64,000 bases of DNA, taken from positions 47,811 through 111,810 of the forward strand of contig NZ_JBHSUL010000035.1 of assembly GCF_042660675.1 (NCBI RefSeq), in the 5' to 3' direction. The translations under genes were made by a program, and so were the position numbers. Positions within the stretch are counted from its first letter, which is position 1. Each line of letters begins with the position of its first letter. Origin of the DNA: Marinilactibacillus sp042660675 (GTDB lineage: Bacteria; Bacillota; Bacilli; Lactobacillales; Carnobacteriaceae_A). Below, in pieces: positions 7,964 through 16,235 of this stretch. The notes beneath the pieces are model-generated. The model was not told the DNA's origin. It searched no databases and worked only from the letters and a program-made list of their open reading frames with translations.

Positions 7964-9199
7964 CTATTTGATAAAGCCATAAGCTGTACGTTTAATATTT
8001 TTCACCTTGTTATCAGAGCCTTCTAGCGGACCATTGGAATAGCGATATAGAAACGCTGTTTCTATATGACCTTCTTTTAAGTGATAATGTAATGTTCGCT
8101 GACTGATTCTCATTGTATTGTGATAGTCAAAAGTAGTCTGTTTTAATGTGTTTTGAAATTGGCTGTAGTTTTTCGTTTTTAAAGCATGCAAAAGATCTTG
8201 ATAGAAACGATAACTTTCTCCTAGTTCGCTACTAAAGCTGAGTAGTGTATCAACGACGTGTTGTTGGGTGGTTTGTCCAAAACAAGTATAGTGCTTATAA
8301 TTTGTACTCGACAGTGCTCGTTCCTCTTTTAATAGAAGGCGCCAATGATTCTTGAATTTATTGTAGATCCCTTTATACGGATAGCTAGAACGGTTATATT
8401 GTTTCATCACTTTGACCCTGATTCTATCTAAAGAACGATTGATCAACTGAATGATGTGAAAGCGATCAATAATGATTTTTGCATTTGGAAAAAGCTCTCT
8501 TATAAAGAACTCATAAGCTGCGTTCATATCAATCACGACAAGTTTTACCTGCTCTCTCACTTTTAGCGGATACTTTTGAAAGTGAAGTTTGAGATAAGTT
8601 TTTCTTCTATCAGGAAGGACATCAATGACCTCATGTGTATCGCCATCGGCGTAAATGAAGCTCATCGAACCTTTCACATTTTTGACTGAGTTGAATTCAT
8701 CGAAAAGCAAACAAGGCGGTAAAGATTGAAAGTCAGGGTAATAGGCTTGGGCAAACGTGCAAATGACTCGCTTAACGGTAGAAGGTGACACTGTATGTTC
8801 TTCTGCTATATACTTCATCGAAAGATCTTCTCTAGATTGAAAGCCAATGTGTTGCTTTACTTTCTTAGAAATAAAGCAATGTTCTTCGACTTCTGAGGAA
8901 TGAGCGGAAAAGGTTTGCATACAGGACTTACAAAAGAAACGTTGTTTCTTTAAATAAAGGCGCGTCGGATACCCAGCTACTTTATTCCAAACATGTTTAG
9001 TTAGCTTGGTTCCATGCTTAATAATCGTGTAATCAACGTTCTTAACACCGCACTTAGGGCAATAGTTGGGTGTATAAGTGATCGTCCCCCTGACAATATT
9101 GGTTAAAACACCTTTAAGGGTTTGACGATCAATCTGAGTCAATGTGATCGATTCATCTTGGATATGAAGTATTTTTTTGATATCATAAGATTCAAGCAA
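7964..9199 (-). CDS. ISL3-family transposase
   Basis: A 411-residue DDE transposase. The N-terminal zinc finger has Cys47, Cys50, Cys90 and Cys93 (CPKC and CKSC), followed by a helix-turn-helix near residues 125-150 and the DDE catalytic domain: candidate Asp167 (LLFDEF), Asp224 (VVIDMN) and Glu393 (NGPLEGSDN). A TTG start with GGAGG 8 nt upstream is used. The C-terminus ends soon after the YGF motif, shorter than many relatives, but the inverted repeat follows at once, so the gene appears complete. It is transcribed in the same direction as flgL and hag. Confidence 0.93.
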   Translation of the reverse strand: MLESYDIKKILHIQDESITLTQIDRQTLKGVLTNIVRGTITYTPNYCPKCGVKNVDYTIIKHGTKLTKHVWNKVAGYPTRLYLKKQRFFCKSCMQTFSAHSSEVEEHCFISKKVKQHIGFQSREDLSMKYIAEEHTVSPSTVKRVICTFAQAYYPDFQSLPPCLLFDEFNSVKNVKGSMSFIYADGDTHEVIDVLPDRRKTYLKLHFQKYPLKVREQVKLVVIDMNAAYEFFIRELFPNAKIIIDRFHIIQLINRSLDRIRVKVMKQYNRSSYPYKGIYNKFKNHWRLLLKEERALSSTNYKHYTCFGQTTQQHVVDTLLSFSSELGESYRFYQDLLHALKTKNYSQFQNTLKQTTFDYHNTMRISQRTLHYHLKEGHIETAFLYRYSNGPLEGSDNKVKNIKRTAYGFIK

Positions 9200-9277
9200 G
9201 CAAGATTCCTCCTATAGATTTGGTGTGGTAACTACAGTCTATCAGAGAATCTCGCTTGTTTCATTTTACATAAAAAT

Positions 9278-9303
9278 AGTGTTGGCGAATTCTCACCAAC
9301 ACT
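9278..9303 (-). terminator. Terminator-like hairpin inside the IS 5' end
   Basis: On the minus strand AGTGTTGG pairs with CCAACACT around a 10-nt loop and is followed by ATTTTTA. It lies just inside the IS end, upstream of the transposase start, and would stop transcription entering from flgL. The second copy at 63913-63938 keeps the stem with a G-T wobble (CCAGCACT). Confidence 0.6.
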
Positions 9304-9318
9304 AAATATTATAGAACC

Positions 9319-9326
9319 CTTTTTGT
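9319..9326. repeat. Target-site duplication, right copy
   Basis: CTTTTTGT, identical to 7901-7908, immediately follows the right inverted repeat of the ISL3 element. Confidence 0.92.
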
Positions 9327-9327
9327 C

Positions 9328-9336
9328 GAGTAGTTT
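9328..9336 (-). terminator. Upstream half of disrupted flgL terminator
   Basis: GAGTAGTTT here is the exact complement of AAACTACTC at 7890-7898. With the IS and one duplication removed, the minus strand would read a 9-bp stem with an 11-nt loop followed by TTTTATTTTATTTT, a good intrinsic terminator 10 bp beyond the flgL stop. The IS now separates the two arms by about 1.4 kb. Confidence 0.85.
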
Positions 9337-9346
9337 CAAATCAAAG

Positions 9347-10261
9347 CTATCTAATGTAATCAAGTAAATTATTCTGTAAAATCTTTGTACCCATCTGTAA
9401 AGAAGCTTCATAAGAAACCATCTCCATAGAGTATTTCATATAGGTTTCTGCTAAATCAATGTCTTGTGTATTTGAATAAGTTGTCTTTAAATTAAGATAT
9501 TCTGATTCATTACGATCTTTTGCAGCTACTAAACGGTTTTGAGTTGCCCCAATATTTGTACGCAAATTAACGATATTATTAATTTGCTTATCGACGTTAT
9601 TTAGAATGCTTCCACCCAATTTTTCAGTATCATCACTATCCAAGGCAACTAATAAGTCGTTAAATAATGTTCCTAAGTCACTGCTTTCTTCCTGAGTATT
9701 CATTAGTACACTTCCGTCAGTTTTCATCTCAACGGCAACTCCACGTGCAATTTCTTTAGAAGTATTATCTGATGTTCCTTTGTATGTTACTTTGGGCATT
9801 TCTCCTTCAACTGAAGCTTCTTTTACAAACGGTTTAGTTGTGGAGTTATTCCCTGCAAAAATATATTTCCCACCAAAACTGGTGTTAAATGAATCCATCA
9901 ATGTATCGATTTCATTTTCTACTTCTGCTTTGATGGACTGTCTATCCTCGTGATTATATGTTCCATTAGCTGCCTGTTGAGTCAAAGTATAAATCCGTTG
10001 AATAGAAGTCGTTGCGTTTGCTAGTGCAGAGTCTTGGACATTCGCAAAGTCAATCGAGTCATTAATAGTGGATTTATACTCATCATTTTGCTTAATTTCA
10101 TTATTCAAGTCCAGTACTTTGGATACTTTCAATGGATCACCACTTGGTCGACTAACTTGTTGCATTGTAGAGAGTTGTTCTTGATACTTATAAACATTTT
10201 TCATGTTGTTATTTAAGTTACGCATAAAGTTTTTAGACATTAAAGAATTGGTTACTCTCAT
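9347..10261 (-). CDS. flgL: Flagellar hook-filament junction protein FlgL
   Basis: FlgL (HAP3) joins the hook-associated protein FlgK to the filament. The 304-residue protein is flagellin-like: MRVTNSLMSKNFMRNLNNNM at the N-terminus and a C-terminal helix with SYEASLQMGTKILQNNLLDY, both needed for packing. It begins 3 bp after flgK ends and is last in flgM-flgN-flgK-flgL. Its own terminator is interrupted by the ISL3 element. Confidence 0.96.
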   Translation of the reverse strand: MRVTNSLMSKNFMRNLNNNMKNVYKYQEQLSTMQQVSRPSGDPLKVSKVLDLNNEIKQNDEYKSTINDSIDFANVQDSALANATTSIQRIYTLTQQAANGTYNHEDRQSIKAEVENEIDTLMDSFNTSFGGKYIFAGNNSTTKPFVKEASVEGEMPKVTYKGTSDNTSKEIARGVAVEMKTDGSVLMNTQEESSDLGTLFNDLLVALDSDDTEKLGGSILNNVDKQINNIVNLRTNIGATQNRLVAAKDRNESEYLNLKTTYSNTQDIDLAETYMKYSMEMVSYEASLQMGTKILQNNLLDYIR

Positions 10262-10264
10262 TGA

Positions 10265-11755
10265 TTACACCCCAGTTCGGTTAATTAAGGTATCTAACAT
10301 ATCTGATAACGTTTGAAGCACTCTTGAATTTGCTTGGAAAGCACTAGAATATTTGATCATATCAACAACTTCATCGTTGATATCGACACCCGATACAGAT
10401 TCACGACGTTGTTCCAGTAAAGCCATCAACCCTTCTTGTGTATCTAACATATTATCTGACTGTTGTTTAATGATCCCCATATTGGTTACCATACTATTAT
10501 ATTTACTGAAAAGTGTTGAGTTACTACCACTTCCTGGTTCAACTGTCATACTTTCCGGTTTAAACCATTCATCACCATTTGGAATCGGTGTGTTTTTTAA
10601 ACTAGATATCAATTGAGCTCTAGAGCCATCACCAGCAATTGTATTATCTAGTGATTTTCCAGTTACAACAAGATTATTATCATTTCTAATTTCTTGGTTG
10701 ATTTGAATAGTTGAAGAAGCATTTACTTCAGTCACAGTAAAGAAGTTTCTACCATCTCCACCGTTACTATGAATCGTATTCACTGCATTCGCAAAACTAA
10801 AGACAAATTCATTTAAGTCTTTTTGCATATCAGTAATGACTGAAAGTGCTTCTTGTGTACCTTTTACTGCACCAGATTCTAAATTGATCGGGCTAAAGGT
10901 TGCTGCTCCGTCTGCACCAGATTTCAGTACAAATTGTCCAACTTCGGCCTCCACTTCAAGTACTGTCCCATCAGTTAATACAGGACGTCCTGCATCATTC
11001 ATACTTGTTACTGTTTGAATCTCTTTACGTGAATTGGCATCCAAAAGATTTTGGCCATCCATGGAAATAGCTACTCGGTTATACTTATCACGTTCAACCG
11101 TAATGTTCCCTTGACTTGCCAATTTATTGACAAGCTGATCTTGTGAATCTAGTAAATCATTAGGTGCAAATCCTCTAACGGAAGCTTGCCAGATTTGCTG
11201 GTTCAAGTCTTCAAGTTGTTTCAAAGTAGAGTTTGCATCAAGCGCAGATTTGTCAAGTCCTTGAATGGTATCTCTCTTCAGAGCATCCATTGCATTAGAC
11301 ATATGTTTTACTGTATCTACAAAGGTTTCACTTGTTTGAACGAGCATCGTTTTGGAAGCGGCTTGTTCCGGGTTAGACGCTAAGTAAGTCCATGCATTAA
11401 ATACTTCTGATATTTGATTCGCAAGCCCTGTGGCAGATGGTTCATTGAAAGTTGCTTCTAGTTGACCTATCGTATCAGACAGTGACTGATGTTTACCTGT
11501 CGTAGAATAGCCATTCATCAATTGATTGTTGATGAATTGATCTTGCATACGTGAAATACTACCGACTTGTACGCCCGTTCCAACTTGACCAATACCCGGT
11601 AATTGCTGAGCAATATTTGTCTGTAAGTTTACACGCTGTCTTGAGTAACCCGGCGTATTGATATTGGAAACGTTATGTCCAATCGTTTGTAGTGCATTCT
11701 GTTGAGCTTTCAATCCGCTTGTTGCCGTGTTTAATGTACCAAATAATCCTGACAT
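10265..11755 (-). CDS. flgK: Flagellar hook-associated protein FlgK
   Basis: FlgK (HAP1) is the first hook-filament junction protein. The 496-residue product has the axial N-terminal motif near residues 12-38 (NALQTIGHNVSNINTPGYSR), an internal D1-like region and the C-terminal FlgE/FlgK motif (YSSAFQANSRVLQTLSDMLD). Length is normal. It sits 13 bp after flgN. Confidence 0.97.
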   Translation of the reverse strand: MSGLFGTLNTATSGLKAQQNALQTIGHNVSNINTPGYSRQRVNLQTNIAQQLPGIGQVGTGVQVGSISRMQDQFINNQLMNGYSTTGKHQSLSDTIGQLEATFNEPSATGLANQISEVFNAWTYLASNPEQAASKTMLVQTSETFVDTVKHMSNAMDALKRDTIQGLDKSALDANSTLKQLEDLNQQIWQASVRGFAPNDLLDSQDQLVNKLASQGNITVERDKYNRVAISMDGQNLLDANSRKEIQTVTSMNDAGRPVLTDGTVLEVEAEVGQFVLKSGADGAATFSPINLESGAVKGTQEALSVITDMQKDLNEFVFSFANAVNTIHSNGGDGRNFFTVTEVNASSTIQINQEIRNDNNLVVTGKSLDNTIAGDGSRAQLISSLKNTPIPNGDEWFKPESMTVEPGSGSNSTLFSKYNSMVTNMGIIKQQSDNMLDTQEGLMALLEQRRESVSGVDINDEVVDMIKYSSAFQANSRVLQTLSDMLDTLINRTGV

Positions 11756-11768
11756 CTGTATGTACTCC

Positions 11769-12134
11769 TTATAAAGACTGGTCTAGAAATGCGGTCTGCC
11801 CTGATTTCTCGAATGTCCCTGTTTTTGAATAAGTATTTTTCTTTGTAACGTTTTTTTGAATACTTGAAATTAATTGCTCCGTAAAACGCATTGACTGTTC
11901 CGTTAACATCAAATTTGTTTCTTGTAGCTCTTTGATTTCTCCAGTAATCGCGGTTAACTGTTCTATCTCAATTTCACTTTCGTCAAAATCCGCTAAACTT
12001 AGCATGATTTCTTCTTTAGTTGAAATGAGTTCAAGCAGTCTTTCCCCATCGTTTTGGATCAAAACTGCTCGCTCTTCACTTAATACTTCTTTGAGTTCAA
12101 TCATTTTAGCCAAAACTTGTTCTGTTTTTGACAT
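11769..12134 (-). CDS. flgN: FlgN-type flagellar export chaperone
   Basis: FlgN is the chaperone for FlgK and FlgL. The 121-residue protein is predicted almost wholly helical, with heptad-like Leu/Ile spacing across residues 5-85 (EERAVLIQNDGERLLELIST) and a polar C-terminal tail. The position between flgM and flgK is diagnostic. Sequence conservation of this family is low, so context carries part of the call. Confidence 0.88.
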   Translation of the reverse strand: MSKTEQVLAKMIELKEVLSEERAVLIQNDGERLLELISTKEEIMLSLADFDESEIEIEQLTAITGEIKELQETNLMLTEQSMRFTEQLISSIQKNVTKKNTYSKTGTFEKSGQTAFLDQSL

Positions 12135-12137
12135 GAA

Positions 12138-12425
12138 TTACTGCTCCTTTTGTGACTGGATCGTGCGCACTAGTTCTGAAGAAATTTTGCTAGCGTCTAC
12201 TTCGTAATCTCCATTTTGGATAGCAGCTTTAATGGACTCTACTCTTTCAGAAAAAACAGTTTTTTCAGCATCGTGAAGTGCTTGTGCTTCTTTTGAGATA
12301 TTCACTTGAACTGGTGCCTGGTTTTTAGGTGTTTCTTCAGATTTAGTTTGTTTAGCAGACTGTCCTGATTTTGTTTGATTTACAGAATTTAGATAGCTTT
12401 TATGTTGGTTATTGATTTTCATCAT
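12138..12425 (-). CDS. flgM: Anti-sigma-28 factor FlgM
   Basis: FlgM binds and inhibits SigD/FliA until the hook is complete. The 95-residue polar protein has the family C-terminal core: PVQVNISKEAQALHDAEKTV followed by RVESIKAAIQNGDYEVDASK, the sigma-binding helices. Two adjacent ATG codons could serve as start; GAGG is 5 nt from the first and 8 nt from the second. A SigD-type promoter lies about 80 bp upstream, the usual autoregulatory arrangement. No fliA/sigD gene is in the window. Confidence 0.95.
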   Translation of the reverse strand: MMKINNQHKSYLNSVNQTKSGQSAKQTKSEETPKNQAPVQVNISKEAQALHDAEKTVFSERVESIKAAIQNGDYEVDASKISSELVRTIQSQKEQ

Positions 12426-12506
12426 GATCGCCTCTTTTATGATTATTTTGGTTAAGTTTGTAATTTCTAGTTAAAGAACTCTAGTAAGAGTTTTATACAG
12501 TACTTA

Positions 12507-12533
12507 TTATCGGAAGGCTTTAAAGATTATTAA
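12507..12533 (-). promoter_or_regulatory. SigD (sigma-28) promoter of flgM-flgN-flgK-flgL
   Basis: On the minus strand TTAA (12530-12533), 15 bp, then TCCGATAA (12507-12514), a close match to TAAA-N15-GCCGATAA with the same spacing and -35 variant as the hag promoter. Confidence 0.82.
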
Positions 12534-12595
12534 GCCTATTTATTTAAATGTTCAACTCCAATAGTATAGCTTAAAAGTTTAATAGATTAAAGTGG

Positions 12596-12628
12596 ACAAA
12601 AAAAGACACGAAACAAGTTCGTGTCTTT
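12596..12628 (-). terminator. Terminator of the mcp-che-fliM-fliY operon
   Basis: An 11-bp perfect stem (arms 12602-12612 and 12618-12628, AAAGACACGAA with TTCGTGTCTTT) with a 5-nt loop. Read on the minus strand the stem continues into a T-run. It lies 11 bp beyond the fliY stop. Confidence 0.92.
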
Positions 12629-12639
12629 AAGCTAAGTGA

Positions 12640-13752
12640 TTAATTTAAATGTGTGATGCGCTGTTCTTTACTCAAAATGTTTGTAATTCTAATACCAAAG
12701 CTTTCGTTAATAACAACAACTTCGCCTTCTGCGATCAGTTTACCATTTACATAAATCTCGAGTGGTTCATCTGTCATCTTGTCCAGTTCAACAACTGAAC
12801 CTGTACCTAGTGACAATATGTCTTTGATTGTCTTTTTACTTTTACCTAAGACAACACTGAAATCTAGTGGTACATCCATGATTAAATCAAGGTTTCTCGG
12901 AGAAGATTTTGCTCCAGTTTGTTCTAGATCTTGGAATTTAGGCTTTTGAACATTGACTGATTCCCGAGGTTTTGGCGCTTCAGGAACGGGGGAAACAGCC
13001 GGAGCCGGCGCTGGTGTTTCAGCAACCACTTCTTCTTGCTCACGTCCTTGAACGACCTCAGCTTCATCACCGAGCATGATTTCAACGATTTCCATCGCTG
13101 TTTCAAGAGGTAAAATCTGCATGATTTCACTTTCTAGTAAACCTTCAACACTTAGTTGGAAAGAAATCTTACAAATCGTACTTTCATCTGTAATATTTTC
13201 CAAAGTGGCTTCTTCTGGGCTTTGCCATACTTCAACGTTTGGAGGCAAGATATCTATTGGTTTACTGAACATTGTCGCCATTGCTGTAGAAGCCGTACCC
13301 ATCATCTGGTTCATCGCTTCAGCAACTGCACTCAGTTCCAACTCAGTAAATTCTTTACCTTCTACATCTTTACCATCATTACCCATCATAAGATCCGCAA
13401 TAATGACAGCATCTTCAACATCAATCATTAAGACGTTGTTTCCGACTAATCCTTCTTTGAATCCAATCGTTGTAACGACTTTTGGTACTTCACATTCATC
13501 AATAATTTGTTTTAACGTAACACCTGAAACAACAGGTGTCGTAATTTTAATCGTACGATTCAATAATTGAGAAAGTGTCGTAGCAGCTTGAGACATAGAG
13601 ATGTTTCCAACTTCTCCTAATATGTCTTTTGTTTCTTGTGGAATGGTGTGATCTACTGTTGCTGTTTCTTCTTCCGCTACAGCTGTCTCTATTGGACCAG
13701 ACCCATTTAACAATGCATCAATTTCTTCTTGTGACATTTGACCGCTACTCAT
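12640..13752 (-). CDS. fliY: Flagellar motor switch phosphatase FliY
   Basis: FliY is the Bacillota switch protein that combines a FliN-type C-ring domain with CheY-P phosphatase activity. The 370-residue protein has an N-terminal SQEEIDALL peptide like FliM, two CheC-like repeats between about residues 35 and 225 (LGEVGNISMSQAATTLSQLL is the first phosphatase helix), a Pro/Ala/Glu linker near 240-275, and a C-terminal FliN/SpoA domain (LDLIMDVPLDFSVVLGKSKK). It overlaps fliM by 8 bp and ends in a strong terminator. Confidence 0.96.
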   Translation of the reverse strand: MSSGQMSQEEIDALLNGSGPIETAVAEEETATVDHTIPQETKDILGEVGNISMSQAATTLSQLLNRTIKITTPVVSGVTLKQIIDECEVPKVVTTIGFKEGLVGNNVLMIDVEDAVIIADLMMGNDGKDVEGKEFTELELSAVAEAMNQMMGTASTAMATMFSKPIDILPPNVEVWQSPEEATLENITDESTICKISFQLSVEGLLESEIMQILPLETAMEIVEIMLGDEAEVVQGREQEEVVAETPAPAPAVSPVPEAPKPRESVNVQKPKFQDLEQTGAKSSPRNLDLIMDVPLDFSVVLGKSKKTIKDILSLGTGSVVELDKMTDEPLEIYVNGKLIAEGEVVVINESFGIRITNILSKEQRITHLN

Positions 13753-14749
13753 CGGTACTCTCTCCTCCCATAAATTTCATAACTTCTACTGCCAGGTGAT
13801 CCTCAATCATTCCTGGTTTCACTTTGTAATAAGGCTTGTCTTCAACATACATTGTCAATGGTTTCGACGTTTTCTCATTCAACTGAATAATGTCGCCTTC
13901 TTCCATTTCAAGGAAATCAGAAATGGTCATCTGAGATTCACCAAGCAAGACTTCCAGATTCAATGGAACTTGTTCAAGGTTCTTAGAAATTTGCCCTCTT
14001 TCAGAAGAATCAAATTCTTTACCTGAATGGAACCAGTTGCGGAAACTTAATTTATCCAGCATGTCCTCAAAGAATATGTAAGGTACACACATATTGATAA
14101 AAGTCTTCTGTTCATCAAGTGTAACCGAGAATGTAACAAGTAAGACAGGTTCATTCGGAGACATTGTCTGTAGTAACTGCGGATTCGTTTCCGTATATTC
14201 TAATTCAACCTTTAATTCTGTAATTTCTTTCCAAGCCGTCTCAAAAGAACGCAAAAATGAAGTCGTAACATCTTCCAAAATAGCTCTTTCAATATCTGTG
14301 AAACTATCTTTATCTGATGGTAAAATTTCATCTGATAATTCGCCGAATCCACAAAGGAGTTCGACCATTTGTAAACTGAACTGAGGATTGATTTCTATAA
14401 TCTGCATCCCACTAAGTGGTTTACTTTGAAAAATACCCATTAAGGTAAAACTTGGAACTGAATGAACGAATTCATCGAACGATACTTGCTCAATTGCCGC
14501 AATTTTAATATCTACGGGCTTTCTCAGTTGGGTAGACAACAAATTGACTGCAATTTTGGAAAAGTCTTCGAATACCATCGTGATGGTTGATAGATACTCT
14601 TTTGACAAACGAACGGGTCGACGAAAATCATACGGTTTTACTTTAGGGGAATCCAGTTCCTCTACCATTTGTTCTGTATCAATTTCGCCACTGTCCATTG
14701 CATCCAACAATGCATCAATTTCTTGTTGTGACAGGACTTGTTGGCTCAT
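13745..14749 (-). CDS. fliM: Flagellar motor switch protein FliM
   Basis: FliM is the C-ring protein that binds CheY-P. The 334-residue product starts with the CheY-binding peptide VLSQQEIDALLDAM, then a middle CheC-like domain and a C-terminal SpoA domain (VPLNLEVLLGESQMTISDFL). Its start overlaps the cheW stop as TAATG, and its end overlaps fliY by 8 bp, which implies translational coupling. Confidence 0.97.
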   Translation of the reverse strand: MSQQVLSQQEIDALLDAMDSGEIDTEQMVEELDSPKVKPYDFRRPVRLSKEYLSTITMVFEDFSKIAVNLLSTQLRKPVDIKIAAIEQVSFDEFVHSVPSFTLMGIFQSKPLSGMQIIEINPQFSLQMVELLCGFGELSDEILPSDKDSFTDIERAILEDVTTSFLRSFETAWKEITELKVELEYTETNPQLLQTMSPNEPVLLVTFSVTLDEQKTFINMCVPYIFFEDMLDKLSFRNWFHSGKEFDSSERGQISKNLEQVPLNLEVLLGESQMTISDFLEMEEGDIIQLNEKTSKPLTMYVEDKPYYKVKPGMIEDHLAVEVMKFMGGESTDE

Positions 14750-15162
14750 TATACTTCCTCTTTCTCCTTAAAGATCTGATCCAATTCAATAACGCTTACG
14801 ATACTGTCGTAAACAGATAGATATCCAGAAATCACAGATTCTTCTTCCCCACTTAGCTGAAATTCACTTTCTTCGACATCGGTTACACCAATTACTGGAC
14901 CTACTTTTAAAGCGATAGGGTTCTCTTCAGTATGTATAATGATGGTGTTTTTGTACCAGTCTTCCTCAGTAGCACTTGTCTCATTCAAAAGTTTATCAAG
15001 ATCAACTAATGTCATGACTTGCCCTCTTAAGTTCACTAGACCCACAGTCCACTCTGGAGCATGTGGTACTTTAGTCGTTGATAGAATTGTCGTAATTTCT
15101 TCTACTCTGTCAGTGGAAAATCCGTAAGTTCTTTCTCCTAGACGAAACACAATTACCTGCAT
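14749..15162 (-). CDS. cheW: Chemotaxis coupling protein CheW (first copy)
   Basis: CheW links receptors to CheA. I chose the ATG complementary to 15160-15162 because AGGAGG lies 9 nt upstream; a longer in-frame reading adds 17 residues without support. The 137-residue protein is a single CheW domain with the receptor/CheA-binding stretch VGLVNLRGQVMTLVDLDKLL. It is separated from cheY by 85 bp containing a hairpin, and its stop overlaps fliM. A second cheW lies at 20623-21099, so the coupling role is duplicated. Confidence 0.93.
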   Translation of the reverse strand: MQVIVFRLGERTYGFSTDRVEEITTILSTTKVPHAPEWTVGLVNLRGQVMTLVDLDKLLNETSATEEDWYKNTIIIHTEENPIALKVGPVIGVTDVEESEFQLSGEEESVISGYLSVYDSIVSVIELDQIFKEKEEV

Positions 15163-15190
15163 GACTTCGTCCCTCCTTATTATACTTATA

Positions 15191-15243
15191 ATAAAACGGT
15201 GTAGGTGTGACAATTTTATGAATGCACAACTTCACCGTTTTAT
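15191..15243 (-). terminator. Possible attenuator hairpin between cheY and cheW
   Basis: AAAACGGTG (minus strand, arm 15233-15241) pairs with CACCGTTTT (arm 15193-15201); an inner TGTG/CACA pair can extend the stem. The distal arm runs into TTTTATTATAAG. It occupies most of the only sizeable gap in the che-fli operon and may give partial termination or mRNA processing. Confidence 0.4.
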
Positions 15244-15247
15244 AAGT

Positions 15248-15610
15248 TTACTGGCTTGCTTTATCTAAAGCTTTAATAACACGTTCTGTATCAAAAGGTT
15301 TTACAATAAAATCAATAGCTCCCGCACGAATCGCATCCATAACCATAGATTGCTGACCCATTGCTGAACACATTAAAACAACTGCACTTGGATCAAGTTG
15401 TTTGATTTCTTTAAGTGCTTCAACGCCATCTTTTTCTGGCATAGTGATATCCATAGTCACTAGATCTGGTTGAGTTTCTTTGAATTTCTCAACAGCCTCA
15501 ACACCATTTTGTGCTTCTGCTGCTACCTCATATCCATTTTTTTCTAAAATATCTTTTAGTTTGATACGCATGAATGCTGCGTCATCAACGATTAATACAC
15601 GTTTAGCCAT
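15248..15610 (-). CDS. cheY: Chemotaxis response regulator CheY
   Basis: CheY carries the signal from CheA to the switch proteins FliM/FliY. The 120-residue single receiver domain has the acidic pair Asp9-Asp10, phosphoacceptor Asp54 (TMDITMP), Ser/Thr switch region (CSAMG) and Lys104 (IVKPF). All functional residues are intact, in contrast to the CheB receiver in the same operon. It lies 22 bp after cheC. Confidence 0.97.
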   Translation of the reverse strand: MAKRVLIVDDAAFMRIKLKDILEKNGYEVAAEAQNGVEAVEKFKETQPDLVTMDITMPEKDGVEALKEIKQLDPSAVVLMCSAMGQQSMVMDAIRAGAIDFIVKPFDTERVIKALDKASQ

Positions 15611-15632
15611 TTTTAAATTTCTCCCTTCAATC

Positions 15633-16235
15633 CTATACGCCTAATCGACGCAATAATAATTCTAACACACCAGGCTTGGGTACAAAATACAAACTTCCTT
15701 CAATTTTGTGTCCAAGACTATAAAATTCATTTTTTATGATAAAAATGTTGTCATCATATTGTTGTTGTTCCATATAAACACTACTTACAATCGAACCAAA
15801 CATATCTTCAACCATAATCGGTACTGTGGAAATAATCATTGTATCGATTATCTTCATGACAGCCGTTATAAAAGAGTGGACTAATATGTTAACTAGCTCT
15901 GAAATGGAAGAATCGATTAATTCGTCTGTTAATTCGATTCCTTCTGGCATAATCATTTTAGCTAACTGATCGGCATCTTCAGGATCGACTACAAATAAGA
16001 AAATGCCGTATTCATCTTCATCACCGAGTGCATTCATTAGTACCGCTTTAATCACTTCTTCTTCGCCACGAATTTTCTGATAAACGTCATCATAGTTCAT
16101 GACTTCAAGCGTTGGAACATCCATTTCAACTTTTCTTTCAATCAGTTTAGATAAACTCGTTGCCGCATTTCCTCCACCGATATTGACCATTTCTTGTAAA
16201 GCGTCTAATCGAAGTAATGATTCGTCAAGGCTCAT
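15633..16235 (-). CDS. cheC: CheY-P phosphatase CheC
   Basis: CheC dephosphorylates CheY-P and is stimulated by CheD. The 200-residue protein shows both phosphatase motifs: Asp11-x3-Glu15-x2-Asn18 (DALQEMVN) and Ser109-x3-Glu113-x2-Asn116 (SSISELVN). With FliY it gives the cell two CheY-P phosphatases. It overlaps the cheA stop region by 4 bp (ATGA type). Confidence 0.95.
   Translation of the reverse strand: MSLDESLLRLDALQEMVNIGGGNAATSLSKLIERKVEMDVPTLEVMNYDDVYQKIRGEEEVIKAVLMNALGDEDEYGIFLFVVDPEDADQLAKMIMPEGIELTDELIDSSISELVNILVHSFITAVMKIIDTMIISTVPIMVEDMFGSIVSSVYMEQQQYDDNIFIIKNEFYSLGHKIEGSLYFVPKPGVLELLLRRLGV

Larger units (their letters stand above)
7909..9318 (-). mobile_element. ISL3-family insertion sequence (complete, 1,410 bp)
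   Basis: The element is bounded by imperfect terminal inverted repeats: 7909-7930 (GGCTCTGTGTCAAATAGTGTTG) read on the plus strand is matched at 15 of 22 positions by the minus-strand reading from 9318 (ends GGTTCT...TAGTGTTG). It is flanked by the 8-bp duplication CTTTTTGT and contains one transposase gene. The stop codon is only about 34 bp from the left repeat. The first 103 bp of a second copy, oppositely oriented, lie at 63898-64000. The insertion split a terminator hairpin downstream of flgL. Confidence 0.95.

Noticed and set aside
7964..8000. Premature end of the ISL3 transposase
   Set aside because: The product stops earlier after the YGF motif than some relatives, but the left inverted repeat begins about 34 bp later and no frameshifted continuation is seen, so the gene looks complete.
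13076..13570. A 164-codon plus-strand open frame opposite fliY
   Set aside because: It is fully antisense to a clear fliY, has a low-complexity Ser/Ile-rich product and no ribosome binding site; a shadow frame.
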